From contig NZ_CP104205.1 of the NCBI RefSeq assembly GCF_025244665.1, forward strand, positions 2,539,001 to 2,603,000: a DNA stretch of 64,000 nucleotides, written 5' to 3'. Origin of the DNA: Maribacter litopenaei (GTDB lineage: Bacteria; Bacteroidota; Bacteroidia; Flavobacteriales; Flavobacteriaceae). A model generated the notes under the pieces. The model worked only from the letters and a program-made list of their open reading frames with translations. It searched no databases and was not told the DNA's origin. Both the position numbers and the translations under genes were made by a program. This document shows positions 29,718 to 41,040 of the stretch, in pieces. Each line of letters begins with the position of its first letter. Positions within the stretch are counted from its first letter, which is position 1.

Positions 29718-30851
29718 ATGTTTAAAAACTTTCATGTACTACTCTTACTCTTTTTATTCTGTTCATTACCTCAACTAAATGCTCAAGGATGTGTGGCTAT
29801 TCGACATTTTTCATCATGCGTTGGTAATAGTCTAGAGAATAATTTATTAGGCACAGGTGACTTACAAGTAGGAGTGAATTATCGTTATTTCAAATCGTTT
29901 AGACATTTTAGAGGTACGGAAGAAGAACCTGATAGATTGGCCAATAATACGGAAGTTATTAACCATTCGCATGCATGGGACTTCTTTGCCACTTATGGAA
30001 TCAGTGAAAGGGTATACACAAGTATTACAATACCAACTGTAATCAACACAAGATCCTCCCTTTATGAACATGGTAGAAATGAAAGAAATGTTACTTTTTC
30101 CGGAGGACTTGCAGATATTAGGTTTGGATTTGGCTATTGGTTATTTGATATGGAAAAATCCCCCAATGGGAATCTTGCGTTAGGGCTTGGCGTAAAATTA
30201 CCTACGGGAAACTATAATGCTTCGGATATTTTTTATAATGTGGGATCTAACGGAGAACCACAAACGAGACCCGTTGATCAATCCATTCAACCTGGAGATG
30301 GAGGATTTGGAGTTACGGTGGACTTCCAATTTTATCAAAAAATAGCCACTGATTTCTTTAGTTATGCCAGCGGATTTTACCTAATTAATCCTAGAGAAAC
30401 CAATGGGGTTAGAACTTTCAGGGAAACCCTTAGTCCAATCTTGGAAAACGAAGCTATCATGGCGGTTCCAGATCAATATTCGTTTAGAGGTGGTGTAAGC
30501 TACAGCATATCCCCAACAATTTCCAGCTCACTTGGAGCAAGGTATGACTGCGTTCCAGTTAAGGATCTGATTGGCGGAAACGAAGGATTTAGAAGGCCAG
30601 GAAATGTATTGTCCATTGATCCTGGACTAAGTTATATGAAAAATAATTTTTCTATCAATCTGAATGTACCATTTGCTGTTCGAAGGGAACGTCCTCAAAG
30701 TATTACGGACCTTCAAACCGAAGAACTTACAGGAAACCCAAGAAATGGCGATGCGGCCTTCTCAGATTATGTTCTAAATCTTGGTGTATCCTATCGCTTT
30801 TCGAACGACAAAGTAAAACTTTCACCGGAGCTAGAAGACACCTTTAAATAA
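29718..30851 (+). CDS. Outer-membrane beta-barrel-like protein
   Basis: 377 residues with a signal peptide (cleavage near LPQLNAQG). The mature part shows the alternating pattern of a beta-barrel: repeated aromatic-rich strands such as QVGVNYRYFKSFRHF, LALGLGVKLPTGNY and DYVLNLGVSYRFS. The mature N-terminus carries two cysteines 10 apart (CVAIRHFSSC). I do not recognise a substrate. It resembles the loosely defined transporter/MetA-pathway barrel proteins. The DoxX-like gene follows after 25 bp, probably in one operon. Intact frame. Confidence 0.75.
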   Translation: MFKNFHVLLLLFLFCSLPQLNAQGCVAIRHFSSCVGNSLENNLLGTGDLQVGVNYRYFKSFRHFRGTEEEPDRLANNTEVINHSHAWDFFATYGISERVYTSITIPTVINTRSSLYEHGRNERNVTFSGGLADIRFGFGYWLFDMEKSPNGNLALGLGVKLPTGNYNASDIFYNVGSNGEPQTRPVDQSIQPGDGGFGVTVDFQFYQKIATDFFSYASGFYLINPRETNGVRTFRETLSPILENEAIMAVPDQYSFRGGVSYSISPTISSSLGARYDCVPVKDLIGGNEGFRRPGNVLSIDPGLSYMKNNFSINLNVPFAVRRERPQSITDLQTEELTGNPRNGDAAFSDYVLNLGVSYRFSNDKVKLSPELEDTFK

Positions 30852-30876
30852 TTTCATTAATTAAAAAAATAACCAA

Positions 30877-31361
30877 ATGAATTTTGTAAACCTCAAAAAG
30901 CGCTATTTACAAATAGCCATCGGACTCGTATATCTATGGTTCGGGGCTCTTAAATTCTTTCCCAATACTAGTCCTGCAGAGGAACTTGCTACGAACACCA
31001 TTGGCGAACTTACTTTATCATTGATACCTCCAAGTATTTCAATAATACTATTGGCCCTTTGGGAAGTTTTAGTCGGATTATTTTTTCTTTTTAACCTGCA
31101 AAAAAAGATGACCATAAGGGTAGCAGTTGTGCACATGCTCTTAACCTTTACACCACTTTACTTCTTTCCGAGCTTATTTTCAATGAAAATCTGTTGACAC
31201 TTACATTGCTTGGTCAGTATATCATTAAAAACCTTATCATTCTTGGAGCATTGGGTGTTTTATGGCTGGAAGTTGCACAGGAAAACGCACCTGCCACGAA
31301 AATTAAGGAGGTTTTTACTGAACCTGATTTAAATCCTAGAAGAATTTTTAGATTTAGGTAA
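30877..31361 (+). CDS. DoxX-like membrane protein, frameshifted
   Basis: About 161 residues with four membrane helices (AIGLVYLWFGALKFF; SIILLALWEVLVGLFFLF; VAVVHMLLTFTPLYFF; YIIKNLIILGALGVLWLEV). One base is missing at 31168-31171 (TTTCCGAGC; CCAGAGC restores FFPELIFNENLLTLTLLGQY). The stop is TAA 31359-31361. DoxX-like proteins are often linked to thiol or quinone chemistry, but no activity is assigned here. The tail after the last helix is hydrophilic. Confidence 0.82.
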
Positions 31362-31951
31362 TTAATTGGGTCCTACCATGATATGGGCCCTATGGGTGCC
31401 GGGTTCATTAGCCAGGGCATTCCCTTCGCATGTGGCTTATCGGGTAAGCCTGTGGACTCGGTTGTGGCATAAGGAATATAGATTACATATCTAAACTGTC
31501 CGTTAGCCAATTCCCCTGTTGAACTATCATAGTCGGCATCGGCACCATAATAAACATACATCATACTAGGTTCCCTTGGCATGTCCAATTTTCCTTCAGA
31601 TACTTCCTTCCCCCTTATTTCACGAATCTCCATTACATCTTTGCCATCAGCCCTTAGCTCCCTACCCCTTTTCATAAAAGGTTCCAGCTTTTTTGAGTAA
31701 CAGGAAACACTGATTCCATCCCTATTTGGATCATCGGCAAGACAAATCAAATTACTAGTGCCTTCCCTAAGCACAAGAAAGTCACCATCCTCGCTGTAAC
31801 CGTACACCATAGTATCCGTGCTACTGCCTTCCGGAACCGGTAATAATGCGGTCTTTATCTGGATTTCTTTTGGTAGAATTCTACCCTTTTCACTTTGGGC
31901 AACCAACGCTAAGGTGAAAAAAAGTGCAAACAACAAAAATAAATTCTTCAT
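31362..31951 (-). CDS. Exported hypothetical protein, frameshifted at the C-terminus
   Basis: About 196 residues. The ATG at 31951 starts a signal peptide (MKNLFLLFALFFTLALVAQ). The mature part has no known domain; it contains two Cys (LICLADD, VSCYSKK) and an acidic middle. The raw frame ends NPAPIGPISW at 31373. Restoring one base at 31399-31403 gives the more natural NPGTHRAHIMVGPN with a stop at 31362-31364. It is convergent with the DoxX-like gene, stop against stop with no gap. Confidence 0.72.
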
Positions 31952-32022
31952 AATCAACAGGTTTTGAATTAAATATATGAAATAATATATTCATATAATA
32001 CGCATTCAAGCATACCATGAAC

Positions 32023-32051
32023 AAAAAAGCCAACCCGAAATTAGGGTTGGC
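32023..32051 (-). terminator. Intrinsic terminator for the lmo0937-type gene
   Basis: GCCAACCC (32029-32036) pairs with GGGTTGGC (32044-32051), with six A at 32023-32028, that is a T-run on the minus strand. It lies 34 bp beyond the stop of the small minus-strand gene. Confidence 0.8.
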
Positions 32052-32084
32052 TCATTACTATTTTTAATATCAATTTATAGAGGC

Positions 32085-32273
<189 letters not shown>

Positions 32274-32349
32274 TTAATTGATATCAAATCAATTATAGTA
32301 CTTTAACACTATGATTATTAACCCATTTAATGGTAATTGAACCTTTTAC

Positions 32350-34983
32350 TTAACCCAGATTTGCAAGGCTCTTTTCCAAGGTTTCAATTTTTGCTTCGGC
32401 ATCGGCCTGTTTTTTACGTTCCATTTCAATAACCTTCTCCGGGGCATTATTTACGAATCGTTCATTGGAAAGCTTTTTTTGGATCGAATTCAAAAATCCT
32501 TTGATATATTTTAATTCCTCTTCTATTTTAGATTTTTCTGCCTCAACATCAATAGCTCCACTGATTGGAATAAAATATTCATTGGATTTTACACGAAAAG
32601 ACAAGGCTCCCTCAACGGTGCTTTCTACATACGATATCGTGGTTAGATTCGTCAATTTACTTACAACACAATCCCAACTAGCTACCATATTCTCCTCATT
32701 TAATATCAAGAGTTCCAAAGATTCCTTCATGGGAATATTTTTCTCCTTTCTTATGGTTCTAATTCCCGCTACTACCTCTGTTATAAATTCAAATTGATTT
32801 ATAAGGGTAACATCTGCAACGAAAGGTTCCGGCCATTGAGATACAATCAAAGCTTCAGTAGGCTCGCGCTCTGAAATATGCTGCCATACCTCCTCCGTTA
32901 AAAAGGGCATGAATGGGTGGAGCAATTTTAAGTTCTGCTCAAAAATATTAATGACGTTTTCAAATGACTTCTTGTCAATAGGTTGTTGATAAGCTGGTTT
33001 AATGATTTCCAACAACCATGAACTGTAATCATCCCAAACCAATTTATAAATGGCCATGAGAGCATCTGAAATGCGATATTTACCAAAGTGATCTTCAATT
33101 TCATTTAGGGTTTGGTTGAACTTCGCTTTGTACCATTCTATACCAATTTTGGAAGCTTCAGGTTGGGGAATGTCAGCCACCTCCCAACTTTTTAATAGTC
33201 GAAAACCGTTCCAGATCTTGTTCGCAAAATTCTTTCCTTGCTGGCAAAGATCTTCATCGAACATTAGGTCATTACCTGCCGCGGAACTCAATAATAGGCC
33301 TACCCTTACACCATCCGCCCCATATTCATCTATGAGTTTAAGCGCATCCGGCGAGTTACCCAAGGATTTGGACATCTTTCTTCGTTGCTTATCCCTAACC
33401 AAACCAGTAAAATAAACATTCTCGAAAGGTCTCTCACCCCTATATTCGTATCCAGCAATGATCATTCTTGCTACCCAAAAGAAAATAATGTCAGGTCCCG
33501 TGACCAAATCGTTGGTAGGATAATAATAGTTGACCTCTTCATTATCGGGTTTTAGAATACCATTGAAGACGCTCATTGGCCATAACCATGAAGAAAACCA
33601 AGTATCTAAAACATCTTCATCCTGTTTGAGATCAGCAATGGTCAAATTTTGGTTTCCAGATTTTTCCTTTGCACTTGCAAGCGCTTTTTCCTCGTCCATG
33701 GCTACCACAAAATCGTCCTGGCCATCACCAAAATAGTAGGCCGGAATTCGTTGACCCCACCAAAGCTGTCTCGGAGATGTTCCAATCCCGAATGTTTTCC
33801 ATCCAATGTCGATAGGTATTATCAAACCTTTTAGGAAAAAACTTTATATCATCTGATCCCAATACTGCCCTAATGGCAGGTTTTACCAATTCTTCCATCT
33901 TCAAAAACCACTGATCGGACAATCGAGGTTCAATTACAGCCTTTGTCCTTTCTGAAGTCCCAACCTTATTCAAATGTTGTTCGGTCTTTACCAAAAAACC
34001 TTTTTCCTCTAATTCCTTGGCTATCTCCTTTCTCACCACAAAACGGTCCTTGCCCTCATAATGGAGTCCATAAGAGTTTAAGGTAGCGTCCTCATTGAAA
34101 ATATCTACAGTTTCCAACTGGTGCTTTTCCCCCAATGCCTTGTCATTAACATCATGGGCAGGCGTAACTTTTAAACAACCGGTTCCAAACTCAATGTCTA
34201 CATATTCATCCTCGATAATAGGAATTACCCTATTGCAGAGCGGAACAATCGCTTTTTTACCTTTCAAATGGGCGTACCGATTATCATTTGGGTTAATACA
34301 AATAGCAGTATCTCCTAAAATGGTTTCAGGTCTCGTTGTTGCAATGGTGACTTTTTCAGTTGAATCTTCTATAGAATACTCCAAATAGTATAACAAGCCT
34401 TGCTTCTCTTCATAGATGACCTCTTCATCTGACAAGGTGGTTTTTGCCTCAGGATCCCAATTAACCATTCTGTAACCTCGATAAATAAGCCCCTTATCAT
34501 ATAGGTCAACAAATACCTTTATGACGCTTTCATATCGCTCTTTATCCATGGTAAAGGCCGTTCTGTCCCAATCACAGGAGCAACCAAGTTTTTTGAGCTG
34601 TTCTAAAATAACCCCACCATATTCATGTGTCCAATCCCAGGCGTGTGTAAGGAACTCCTCTCTAGAAATCTCACTTTTATGTATTCCTTGTTCCTTTAAC
34701 TTGGCAACCACCTTTGCTTCGGTGGCAATGGATGCATGGTCCGTACCTGGTACCCAACAGGCATTTTTCCCCTTTAAACGGGCCTTTCTAATAAGTACAT
34801 CCTGTATGGTATTATTGAGCATATGCCCCATATGCAACACACCAGTTACATTGGGAGGCGGAATAACAATGGTATAGGGTTCTCGTTCATCTCGGAGAGG
34901 AATGAAAATAGTTATGCTTCATCCAGTAATCGTACCAGCGATTTTCTACCTGATGTGGCTCATATTTTGACGGAATTTCCATT
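32350..34983 (-). CDS. valS: Valyl-tRNA synthetase, frameshifted three times
   Basis: Charges tRNA-Val. About 877 residues. The N-terminus [20 protein letters not shown] begins at 34983. HIGH motif as HMGHM in [19 protein letters not shown] motif as KMSKSLGNS; editing domain between. The C-terminal coiled coil ends [13 protein letters not shown]. Three inserted bases are inferred: near 34920 (an extra C in the plus strand), at 34890-34896 (CCGAGA for CCAGA, restoring SSPDEREPY) and at 33769-33775 (plus strand TCTCGGA, restoring the conserved [11 protein letters not shown]). Two of the three lie on CCAGA. Confidence 0.96.
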
Positions 34984-35125
34984 TTTGGAATAGTTTTTGA
35001 TATAACAAGTTGGAAAATTGAGATAAAAAACAAAACGGACTAGATATTTCAAATACCCGTACCGTTTTTTTCTCTAATTAAATACGAAACAAAAATAAGT
35101 AACGTTAGAGTATAACAAAAGGATT

Positions 35126-35155
35126 TTGGAGTTGATCTGAAAAGAATTAATTTTG
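35126..35155 (+). promoter_or_regulatory. Bacteroidota promoter for the DUF1573 gene
   Basis: TTG at 35126-35128, a 19-bp spacer, then TAATTTTG at 35148-35155, 20 bp before the start codon at 35176. This fits the TTG-N17-23-TAnnTTTG consensus well and is the best promoter in the window. Confidence 0.6.
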
Positions 35156-35175
35156 AAATTCATCCTAAACAAAAA

Positions 35176-35568
35176 ATGATGAAAAAAATTGTACTTGTAT
35201 TGTTTGTCGGATTACTTGGATTAAGCCTAAAAGCCCAAGATAATGCGGCAAAAATTGAGTTTAAGACAGAAACGGTAGATTACGGTGAAATAGAAAAAGG
35301 CTCAGACGGTATGCGCGTTTTTGAATTCACCAATACAGGAAGTGCCCCTTTAATAATTAGTGATGTGCGCTCCAGCTGTGGATGTACTATTCCTAAGAAA
35401 CCGGAAGATCCAATCATGCCAGGGAAAACCGGTGAGATTCAGGTAAAATATGACACCAACCGTGTAGGATCCATAAGAAAAGCAATTACTGTTACTTCCA
35501 ATGCGGATACACCTACAAAGATTTTAAAAATTAAAGGAGAAGTAAAAGCTCCTAGTGGAACCAAGTAA
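35176..35568 (+). CDS. DUF1573 exported protein
   Basis: 130 residues. Signal peptide MMKKIVLVLFVGLLGLSLKAQ, then one Ig-like DUF1573 domain with VDYGEIEKGSDGMRVFEFTNTG, the paired cysteines of RSSCGCTIP and the IQVKYDTNRVG strand. DUF1573 proteins are widespread secreted or surface proteins in Bacteroidota, of unknown role. It has its own promoter and a bidirectional terminator. Intact frame. Confidence 0.92.
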   Translation: MMKKIVLVLFVGLLGLSLKAQDNAAKIEFKTETVDYGEIEKGSDGMRVFEFTNTGSAPLIISDVRSSCGCTIPKKPEDPIMPGKTGEIQVKYDTNRVGSIRKAITVTSNADTPTKILKIKGEVKAPSGTK

Positions 35569-35588
35569 AGAACGGTTCAATATAATTT

Positions 35589-35616
35589 TAAAGCCCTCGA
35601 TTTAGAGGGCTTTTTA
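35589..35616. terminator. Bidirectional intrinsic terminator
   Basis: AAAGCCCTC (35590-35598) pairs with GAGGGCTTT (35605-35613), loop GATTTA, with A/T runs on both sides. It lies between the DUF1573 gene (+) and the PDZ protease gene (-), whose stop codon is inside the T-run. Confidence 0.82.
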
Positions 35617-36944
35617 TTTGAACAAATCTTTCAGTACAAAGCTGAACAACAAACTATTGTTAGATCTTTCAACTAGAACTTTTACCCTTTTACCTTCCTT
35701 CTCATTAAGCATTTCCATTATTTCCTGTATTTTATATCGATGGATTCTTTTACCGTTTACTGCCAAAATTATATCCCCTTCCTTCAATCCCGCAGAATGC
35801 GCAGGACTACCTGCCCTAATACCGTAAACTACAATTTCAGGAACAAGACTTAATCGGGTAGCTCCTTCTAACAAAATCTGAACGTTACCGTAGGATCTAT
35901 CACTTTTTTGAACCACTCCATTAAAATTAGCGATCCTTTCTGATACATAGCGTACACCGGCATGCTGTAGGTCGATTCCACTTACATTGTAGTGGAACGG
36001 TTGTTTGAATTTGGAATTTTTCCGAAGACTGATTTCTCCATTTGGATAATCAAAAACAATATTGAAACGCTTCAAGATTTCACCTCCTAAACTACCATTT
36101 CTGTTACCCAAATCCTTGATGGTATTAAAAGTCAGCATATCAGGAAATGCGGCTTTAGCCTCCGCAAGAATAAAATCCCCTATCTTAATTCCCTCTACCT
36201 TGGTCCTTTTCCCATATATATCTCCGGCCAAACCTTTTCCTAAATAATCCTCATAATATTCTTTAGGCAATTTTATGCGTTCATCCTCAAAGAGCCAAAT
36301 TGCATCACTGCTACCAGTATCCAATAACATTTTCACGGGAATATCTCCCTCTTCTTTCAAGGAAACATGGGCATCCACATATGCCTTTCTATTGAGTACA
36401 TCCACTTTAAGGGTTTCATAGCGATTTCCTAGGTTTGGTCCCCCTGTTTCCGGATTATAAAACTTTATGGTATTGGAAGCGTAGTTAATATCCACTATGA
36501 AATCCCTAAATAAATCATACCCAATAATTCCATGGATGGGGACACCCAAACTTGGGGAAAAATTAATCCCCGCATCCATTACCACATATAGCTTTTGTGA
36601 AAAATTTCGGATGTTGCCCAACTTAAAAAAGTTACCCTGAGAGCTAAGAGCACTAATAGGTTCACCTTCGCCTAGCCCATTAATTGTGATTTCAGAAACG
36701 TTCCTTAATTCCAAAGAGTCTTGATTGGCTAGGTTGAAAAGTATTGGAGTACTTACCCCGGAGTCCAATACAAATGACAATTTGGTTCCGTTGACATCTA
36801 TAGGAATAACAATCAAGTTATTTATCAACTCAAACCTTATCTTTTCAAACTTTTGGGTTTCGGAAGGGAGTAGCCTTGCGCTAAACCAAAAATAGGTAGC
36901 ACAAGAACGAGCATTAGAAAGAATTGCAAGAGTCTTTTAAACAT
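35614..36944 (-). CDS. Exported retropepsin-like aspartyl protease with PDZ domain, frameshifted
   Basis: About 443 residues. A signal peptide (MFKRLLQFFLMLVLVLPIFGLAQ) starts at 36944. Two aspartyl-protease-like units follow: FVLDSGVSTPILF and MLLDTGSSDAIWLF; the latter has a canonical DTGSS. GIIGYDLFRDFIVD and SLGGEILKRFNIVFDYPNG are the partner blocks. The C-terminus is a PDZ domain (GIRAGSPAHSAGLKEGDIILAVNG). One A is missing from an A-run at about 36840 between the signal region and RFELINNLIVIPID. This arrangement is common in Flavobacteriaceae; substrate unknown. Confidence 0.9.
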
Positions 36945-37093
36945 GTTCGTTTCCAATTGATTGACCTTCATCAAGATACGATTTTTTTCTGTGGAATAAT
37001 ATAATTTTAACATTCCTGAAAAAACCCGAAATAAACTGCCCATATATTGTAGATTCCCCAATCATTTACCACTTTTGCGAAAAAGTAATTTTT

Positions 37094-38285
37094 ATGCCTA
37101 AGATTTCCGATAAAGGGCGTTCAATGCCTCAATCCCCAATACGTAAATTGGTTCCCTATGCTGAAACTGCTAAGAAAAATGGTACAAAGGTAATCCATCT
37201 AAATATTGGGCAACCCGATATTAAAACGCCTCAAATTGCATTAGATGCTGTAAAAAATAATCAGCTTAATGTTTTGGAATATAGTAGAGATCGAAGGCTC
37301 GGAAAGTTACAGGGAGAAAATAGCCGCATACTATCATAAGAATCAAATCGAGGTATCGGCCAATGATATCATTGTCACTACTGGTGGTTCCGAAGCGCTT
37401 TCTTTTGCAATGGGAACTATTGCGGACACAGATGACGAAATTATTATTCCGGAGCCTTTCTATGCCAACTACAACGGTTTTGCCACAGCAAGTGGAATTA
37501 ATGTTGTTCCAGTGGTATCAAAAATTGAAAATAACTTTGCATTGCCTCCAATTGAGGATTTTGAGAAATTGATTACATCAAGAACCAGAGCCATATTAAT
37601 TTGTAATCCAGGGAATCCTACCGGTTATCTATATAGCGAGGAGGAAATAAAAAAACTGGCTAAAATTGTTCTTAAACATGATTTATTTCTTATAGCTGAC
37701 GAGGTTTACAGGGAATTCGTATATGACGATAGGGAGCATTATTCCATTCTTCAAGAACCATCTCTTGCGAATCATGGGATTATTGTGGATTCTGTTTCCA
37801 AAAGATATAGCATGTGCGGAGCCCGTATTGGCTTTTTAGTATCAAAGAATAAGGATGTAATAGCTACTGCAGTCAAATTCGCCCAGGCAAGACTTTCCCC
37901 ACCCACCTATGCCCAAATTGCAAGTGAAGCTGCATTGGAAACACCACAAAGTTATTTTGACGAAGTAAAGACGGAATATGTGGCCAGGAGGAACCTATTA
38001 ATTTCTGAATTGGAAAAATTAGACGGAGTCGTAGTGGCTAAACCCCAGGGAGCCTTTTATTGTATTGCTGAGCTACCGATTGAGGATGCTGATGATTTTG
38101 CACAATGGTTATTAGAGGATTTTAGGGTAAACAATGAGACGGTAATGGTGGCACCAGCCGGCGGATTTTATGCAACGGAGGGATTGGGCAAGAATCAAAT
38201 CAGGATTGCTTATGTCTTAGATCAATCAACGCTCAAAAGGGCTGTTCACATCTTAGGGGAAGCATTTAAAACCTATATCGGTTAA
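37094..38285 (+). CDS. PLP-dependent aminotransferase (aspartate aminotransferase type I), frameshifted
   Basis: About 397 residues. Fold-type I motifs: LNIGQPDIKTP, TTGGSEALSFAMGTIAD, ICNPGNPTGYLYS, LIADEVYREFVYDD, and the PLP lysine in SVSKRYSMCGARIGF. FRVNNETVMVAPAGGFY is the C-terminal substrate part. One inserted base near 37289-37293 breaks EYSRDEGSESYREK (the plus strand reads GATCGAAGG where GATGAAGG would restore it). The stop TAA shares its last A with the murB ATG (TAATG), so the two genes are coupled. Confidence 0.92.
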
Positions 38286-39301
38286 TGGAAATTCTTAAGA
38301 ATTATTCCTTAAAGCACCATAACACCTTTGGAATTGATGCAAAGGCTAAATACTTTGTCGAAATAACTTCGGTTCGAGACCTTCAAAGTATTTTGGCCGA
38401 TAATGACTATCCTGATAAGTTCGTTTTGGGAGGTGGCAGCAATATGCTGATTACAAAGGATATCGATGCGTTGGTTCTACATATCAACATAAAAGGTATT
38501 CATATCGAAAAAGAAGATGACGATTCTGTCATATTAAAGGTGATGGCCGGGGAGAATTGGCACGAAATGGTACTCGGGCCCTTGAACATGACTTGGGAGG
38601 GCTAGAAAACATGTCTTTGATACCAGGAAATACGGGTACAGCACCTATTCAAAACATAGGTGCCTATGGAGTGGAATTAAAAGATGTCTTCGTGAGCTGT
38701 GAGGCCGTTAGCAGGGCTGACCGAGAAGCTAGTGCAGTTTACAAAAGAAGAGTGCCAATTTGGCTACAGGGAATCCATTTTTAAAAATAATGGAAAAGAT
38801 AAATATGTCATTACTTCGGTAAAGCTAAGGCTCACTAAAAAAAATCACATACTAGATACAAGCTACGGTGCCATAAACGAGGAATTATTAAGGAATAATA
38901 TCACTGAACCAAGTATAAAGGATGTTTCGAACGCCGTCATAAACATTAGAAACAGCAAATTGCCCAACCCAAAGGAATTGGGAAATAGTGGAAGTTTTTT
39001 TAAAAATCCGGTACTATCCAACAAAGTATTTACAAATTTCATTGAAAAAAACCCAGGAGCTCCTTTTTATAAAGTTTCGGAAGAAGAGTATAAAATTCCA
39101 GCCGGTTGGCTAATTGAACAAACTGGTTACAAAGGAAAACGTTTTGGCGATGCTGGTGTACATGCCAAACAGGCCTTGGTATTGGTAAATTATGGCAATG
39201 CCACTGGAACCGAAATTTTGGACTTGGCCCTCAAAATTATAAAGGAGGTGAAGTCTAAATTCGGAATTACCATCCAGCCTGAAGTCAATCTAATAAAATA
39301 A
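38285..39301 (+). CDS. murB: UDP-N-acetylenolpyruvoylglucosamine reductase, frameshifted twice
   Basis: Reduces UDP-GlcNAc-enolpyruvate to UDP-MurNAc, a flavoenzyme of peptidoglycan synthesis; about 338 residues. FAD-binding block [34 protein letters not shown]-terminal catalytic region [12 protein letters not shown] and [18 protein letters not shown] lost base at 38574-38578 (CTCGGGCC; CTCTGGGCC restores [12 protein letters not shown]) and an inserted base at 38721-38726 (CCGAGA; CCAGAA restores [17 protein letters not shown]) cancel in length. Both lie on CCAGA/TCTGG. It overlaps the aminotransferase stop by one base. Confidence 0.95.
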
Positions 39302-39327
39302 CCCCTGAGAAAGACTCCCAGGGGTTA
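39299..39327 (+). terminator. Hairpin after murB
   Basis: TAACCCCTG (39299-39307) and CAGGGGTTA (39319-39327) form a 9-bp stem around an 11-nt loop, using the murB stop codon as its first bases. No T-run follows, so it may be a 3' processing or weak termination structure. The rest of the 200-bp spacer up to 39505 shows nothing that I can identify. Confidence 0.5.
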
Positions 39328-39505
39328 TACCAAACCAAACTAACCAAAAACTAAGTAGCAGTTACCAGCTGCTCACTTATAACATAATTTTTTAGATAAC
39401 GCCGCTTTAGCAATCAATTTTATAAATTAGCGTTTATGGATATACGGATCGACAACCTACTTTGGATCTTACACATCTTAAAAAATTAAAGATCCTCTTC
39501 TAGCT

Positions 39506-40067
39506 ATGAGCTCACTACTTGAAAAACACATTGTTGAACTTTTGCAGGAGCGGAATGACAAGGCCATTTCACTTTTGTATGACAACTATGGGGATACACT
39601 ATTAGGGGTTGCGAACAAGGTTCTAAGAAATGAGGAACTTGCCCAAGATGTACTACAGGAAAGTTTCGTCAAAATATGGAAAAAAGCGGACTCTTATGAT
39701 CCCACCAAAGCTAAACTTTTTACATGGTTGTTTCGTATAACAAGGAACACCGCCATAGATAAATTGAGAAGTTTAAATACAAAAACGGATAAGGAAATCC
39801 AAATTGACGTTTCTGACGTATATAATTTAGGTATTGAAAGTATTAGACCTGAGTTCATGGATGTTCAAGAACATCTCGGATAAGATTGAGGAAAAATATC
39901 AAATCGTGTTAGACGCTTTGTTTTTTCAGGGAATGACACAGCAGGAGGCAAGTGAGGAGTTGGATATTCCTTTAGGAACAATCAAATCTAGATTAAAAAT
40001 TGGACTACGCGAGTTAAGGAAGGTTTACGGATATGCGGTGCTTTTACTACTTCTAAATTTAATATAA
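39506..40067 (+). CDS. ECF-type RNA polymerase sigma factor, frameshifted
   Basis: About 187 residues. Region 2: ALLYDNYGDTLLG-type core with ELAQDVLQESFVKIWKKADSYD and TWLFRITRNTAIDKLRS; region 4: FFQGMTQQEASEELDIPLGTIKSRLKIGLRELRK. One inserted base at 39876-39880 (TCTCGGA; TCTGGA restores VQEHLDKIEEKYQIV) breaks the frame between regions. An anti-sigma gene follows 111 bp later, so it is likely held inactive by that protein. It resembles the SigK/RskA pairs. Confidence 0.9.
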
Positions 40068-40178
40068 TGAAATACGCCATTCTAAAATCCGGGATTTTTC
40101 CAAATTGATGGTTGGCGAGTTACATCTCAACGCCGAACTATTTGGAAGCATGACAGATGTAAAACAAAAGATAATAAG

Positions 40179-40937
40179 ATGAAAGAAAAAATTAAACAGT
40201 TCTTGGATACCGATTTATTGGAGAACTACCTTCTTGGTACCACGACCGAGTTGGAATCACTAAAAGTTGAACAATATATTGCTATGTATCCTGAAGTAAG
40301 GGAGGCATACAATGAATTACAGGAAAGCTTGGAAATCTTTGCTAAACTCCACGCCATTAAATCGCCTGAAGGACTAAAAGAGAAAATAACAGCACGCATA
40401 AAATCTGAACGGGCCGGAAGAAAAAAATTCTTCAGATTTGCTATCGCAGCAAGTATCGTAGCTATGATTTTCGCGGGTTCCTCCTACTTTTTCTCGTGAC
40501 CAAAACCGAACTTACAGGAAGAAAATTCGATGGTCAGCAACAAGATAAAATTGTTGGAAGCGGATATGAAACAGCAATTGGAAGATGTTAGAAACCAATT
40601 CATAGTTCTAAATAATCCAAGCACTAGAAAATATAATGTAAACGGCAACAAAAAAGCCAAGGAATTAAAGGCCGTAGCCTATATTAATCCTGTTAAAAAG
40701 TTGTCCTACATCAATGTGAGCAATTTGCCCAATTTACCTGAAAATCAATGTTTCCGGATGTGGGCAGAGGTTAATGGTGAAATGTTGAACTTGGGCATTA
40801 TTGAAGAGGCAGGTGACAGTCAAAAACTATTGGCACTTCCTTATGCTGAAAATGCAATGGGTTATATAACCATAGAACCTAAAGGTGGCAATCAAATCCC
40901 TACAGTTGACAATATTGTGGCTAATATTGCTTATTAG
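40179..40937 (+). CDS. Anti-sigma factor (RskA-like), interrupted by an in-frame TGA
   Basis: About 252 residues. The N-terminal cytoplasmic part (LLENYLLGTTTELESLKVEQYI) precedes one membrane helix (FAIAASIVAMIFAGSSYFF) and a periplasmic RskA-type domain (VAYINPVKKLSYINVSNLPNL; FRMWAEVNGEMLNLGII). A TGA at 40497-40499 interrupts it without changing frame. The local read TCTCGTGACC probably stands for TCTCTGGACC, giving FFSGPKPNLQEEN, so this again falls on a CCAGA/TCTGG site. It follows the sigma factor gene and presumably binds it. Confidence 0.88.
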
Positions 40938-40960
40938 TCCATAAATTATAAAGTAGTCTT

Positions 40961-40989
40961 AAAGCCCCAAATTGGGGCTTTATTTTTTT
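40961..40989 (+). terminator. Intrinsic terminator of the sigma/anti-sigma unit
   Basis: AAAGCCCC (40961-40968) with GGGGCTTT (about 40974-40981), short AAATT-type loop, followed by T7. A clear Rho-independent terminator just after the anti-sigma stop. Confidence 0.85.
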
Positions 40990-40996
40990 ACCTTTG
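40989..40996 (+). promoter_or_regulatory. Possible -7 element before the CxxC membrane protein
   Basis: TACCTTTG, overlapping the end of the terminator T-run, 44 bp before the ATG at 41041. It fits TAnnTTTG; the next base is T. A TTG lies only 14 bp upstream. Confidence 0.3.
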
Positions 40997-41040
40997 TGTA
41001 GAATTTAAATCTAGCTCATAAAACAGTAAAAACCATATCA

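Noticed and set aside
39302..39505. A riboswitch or small RNA in the murB-sigma spacer
   Set aside because: Only a short hairpin right after murB is visible. There is no conserved riboswitch core, and the rest is AT-rich sequence without structure that I can support.
40068..40178. A small gene between the sigma factor and its anti-sigma
   Set aside because: Short ATG-started frames (13 and 10 codons) have no family features; the gap is only 111 bp.
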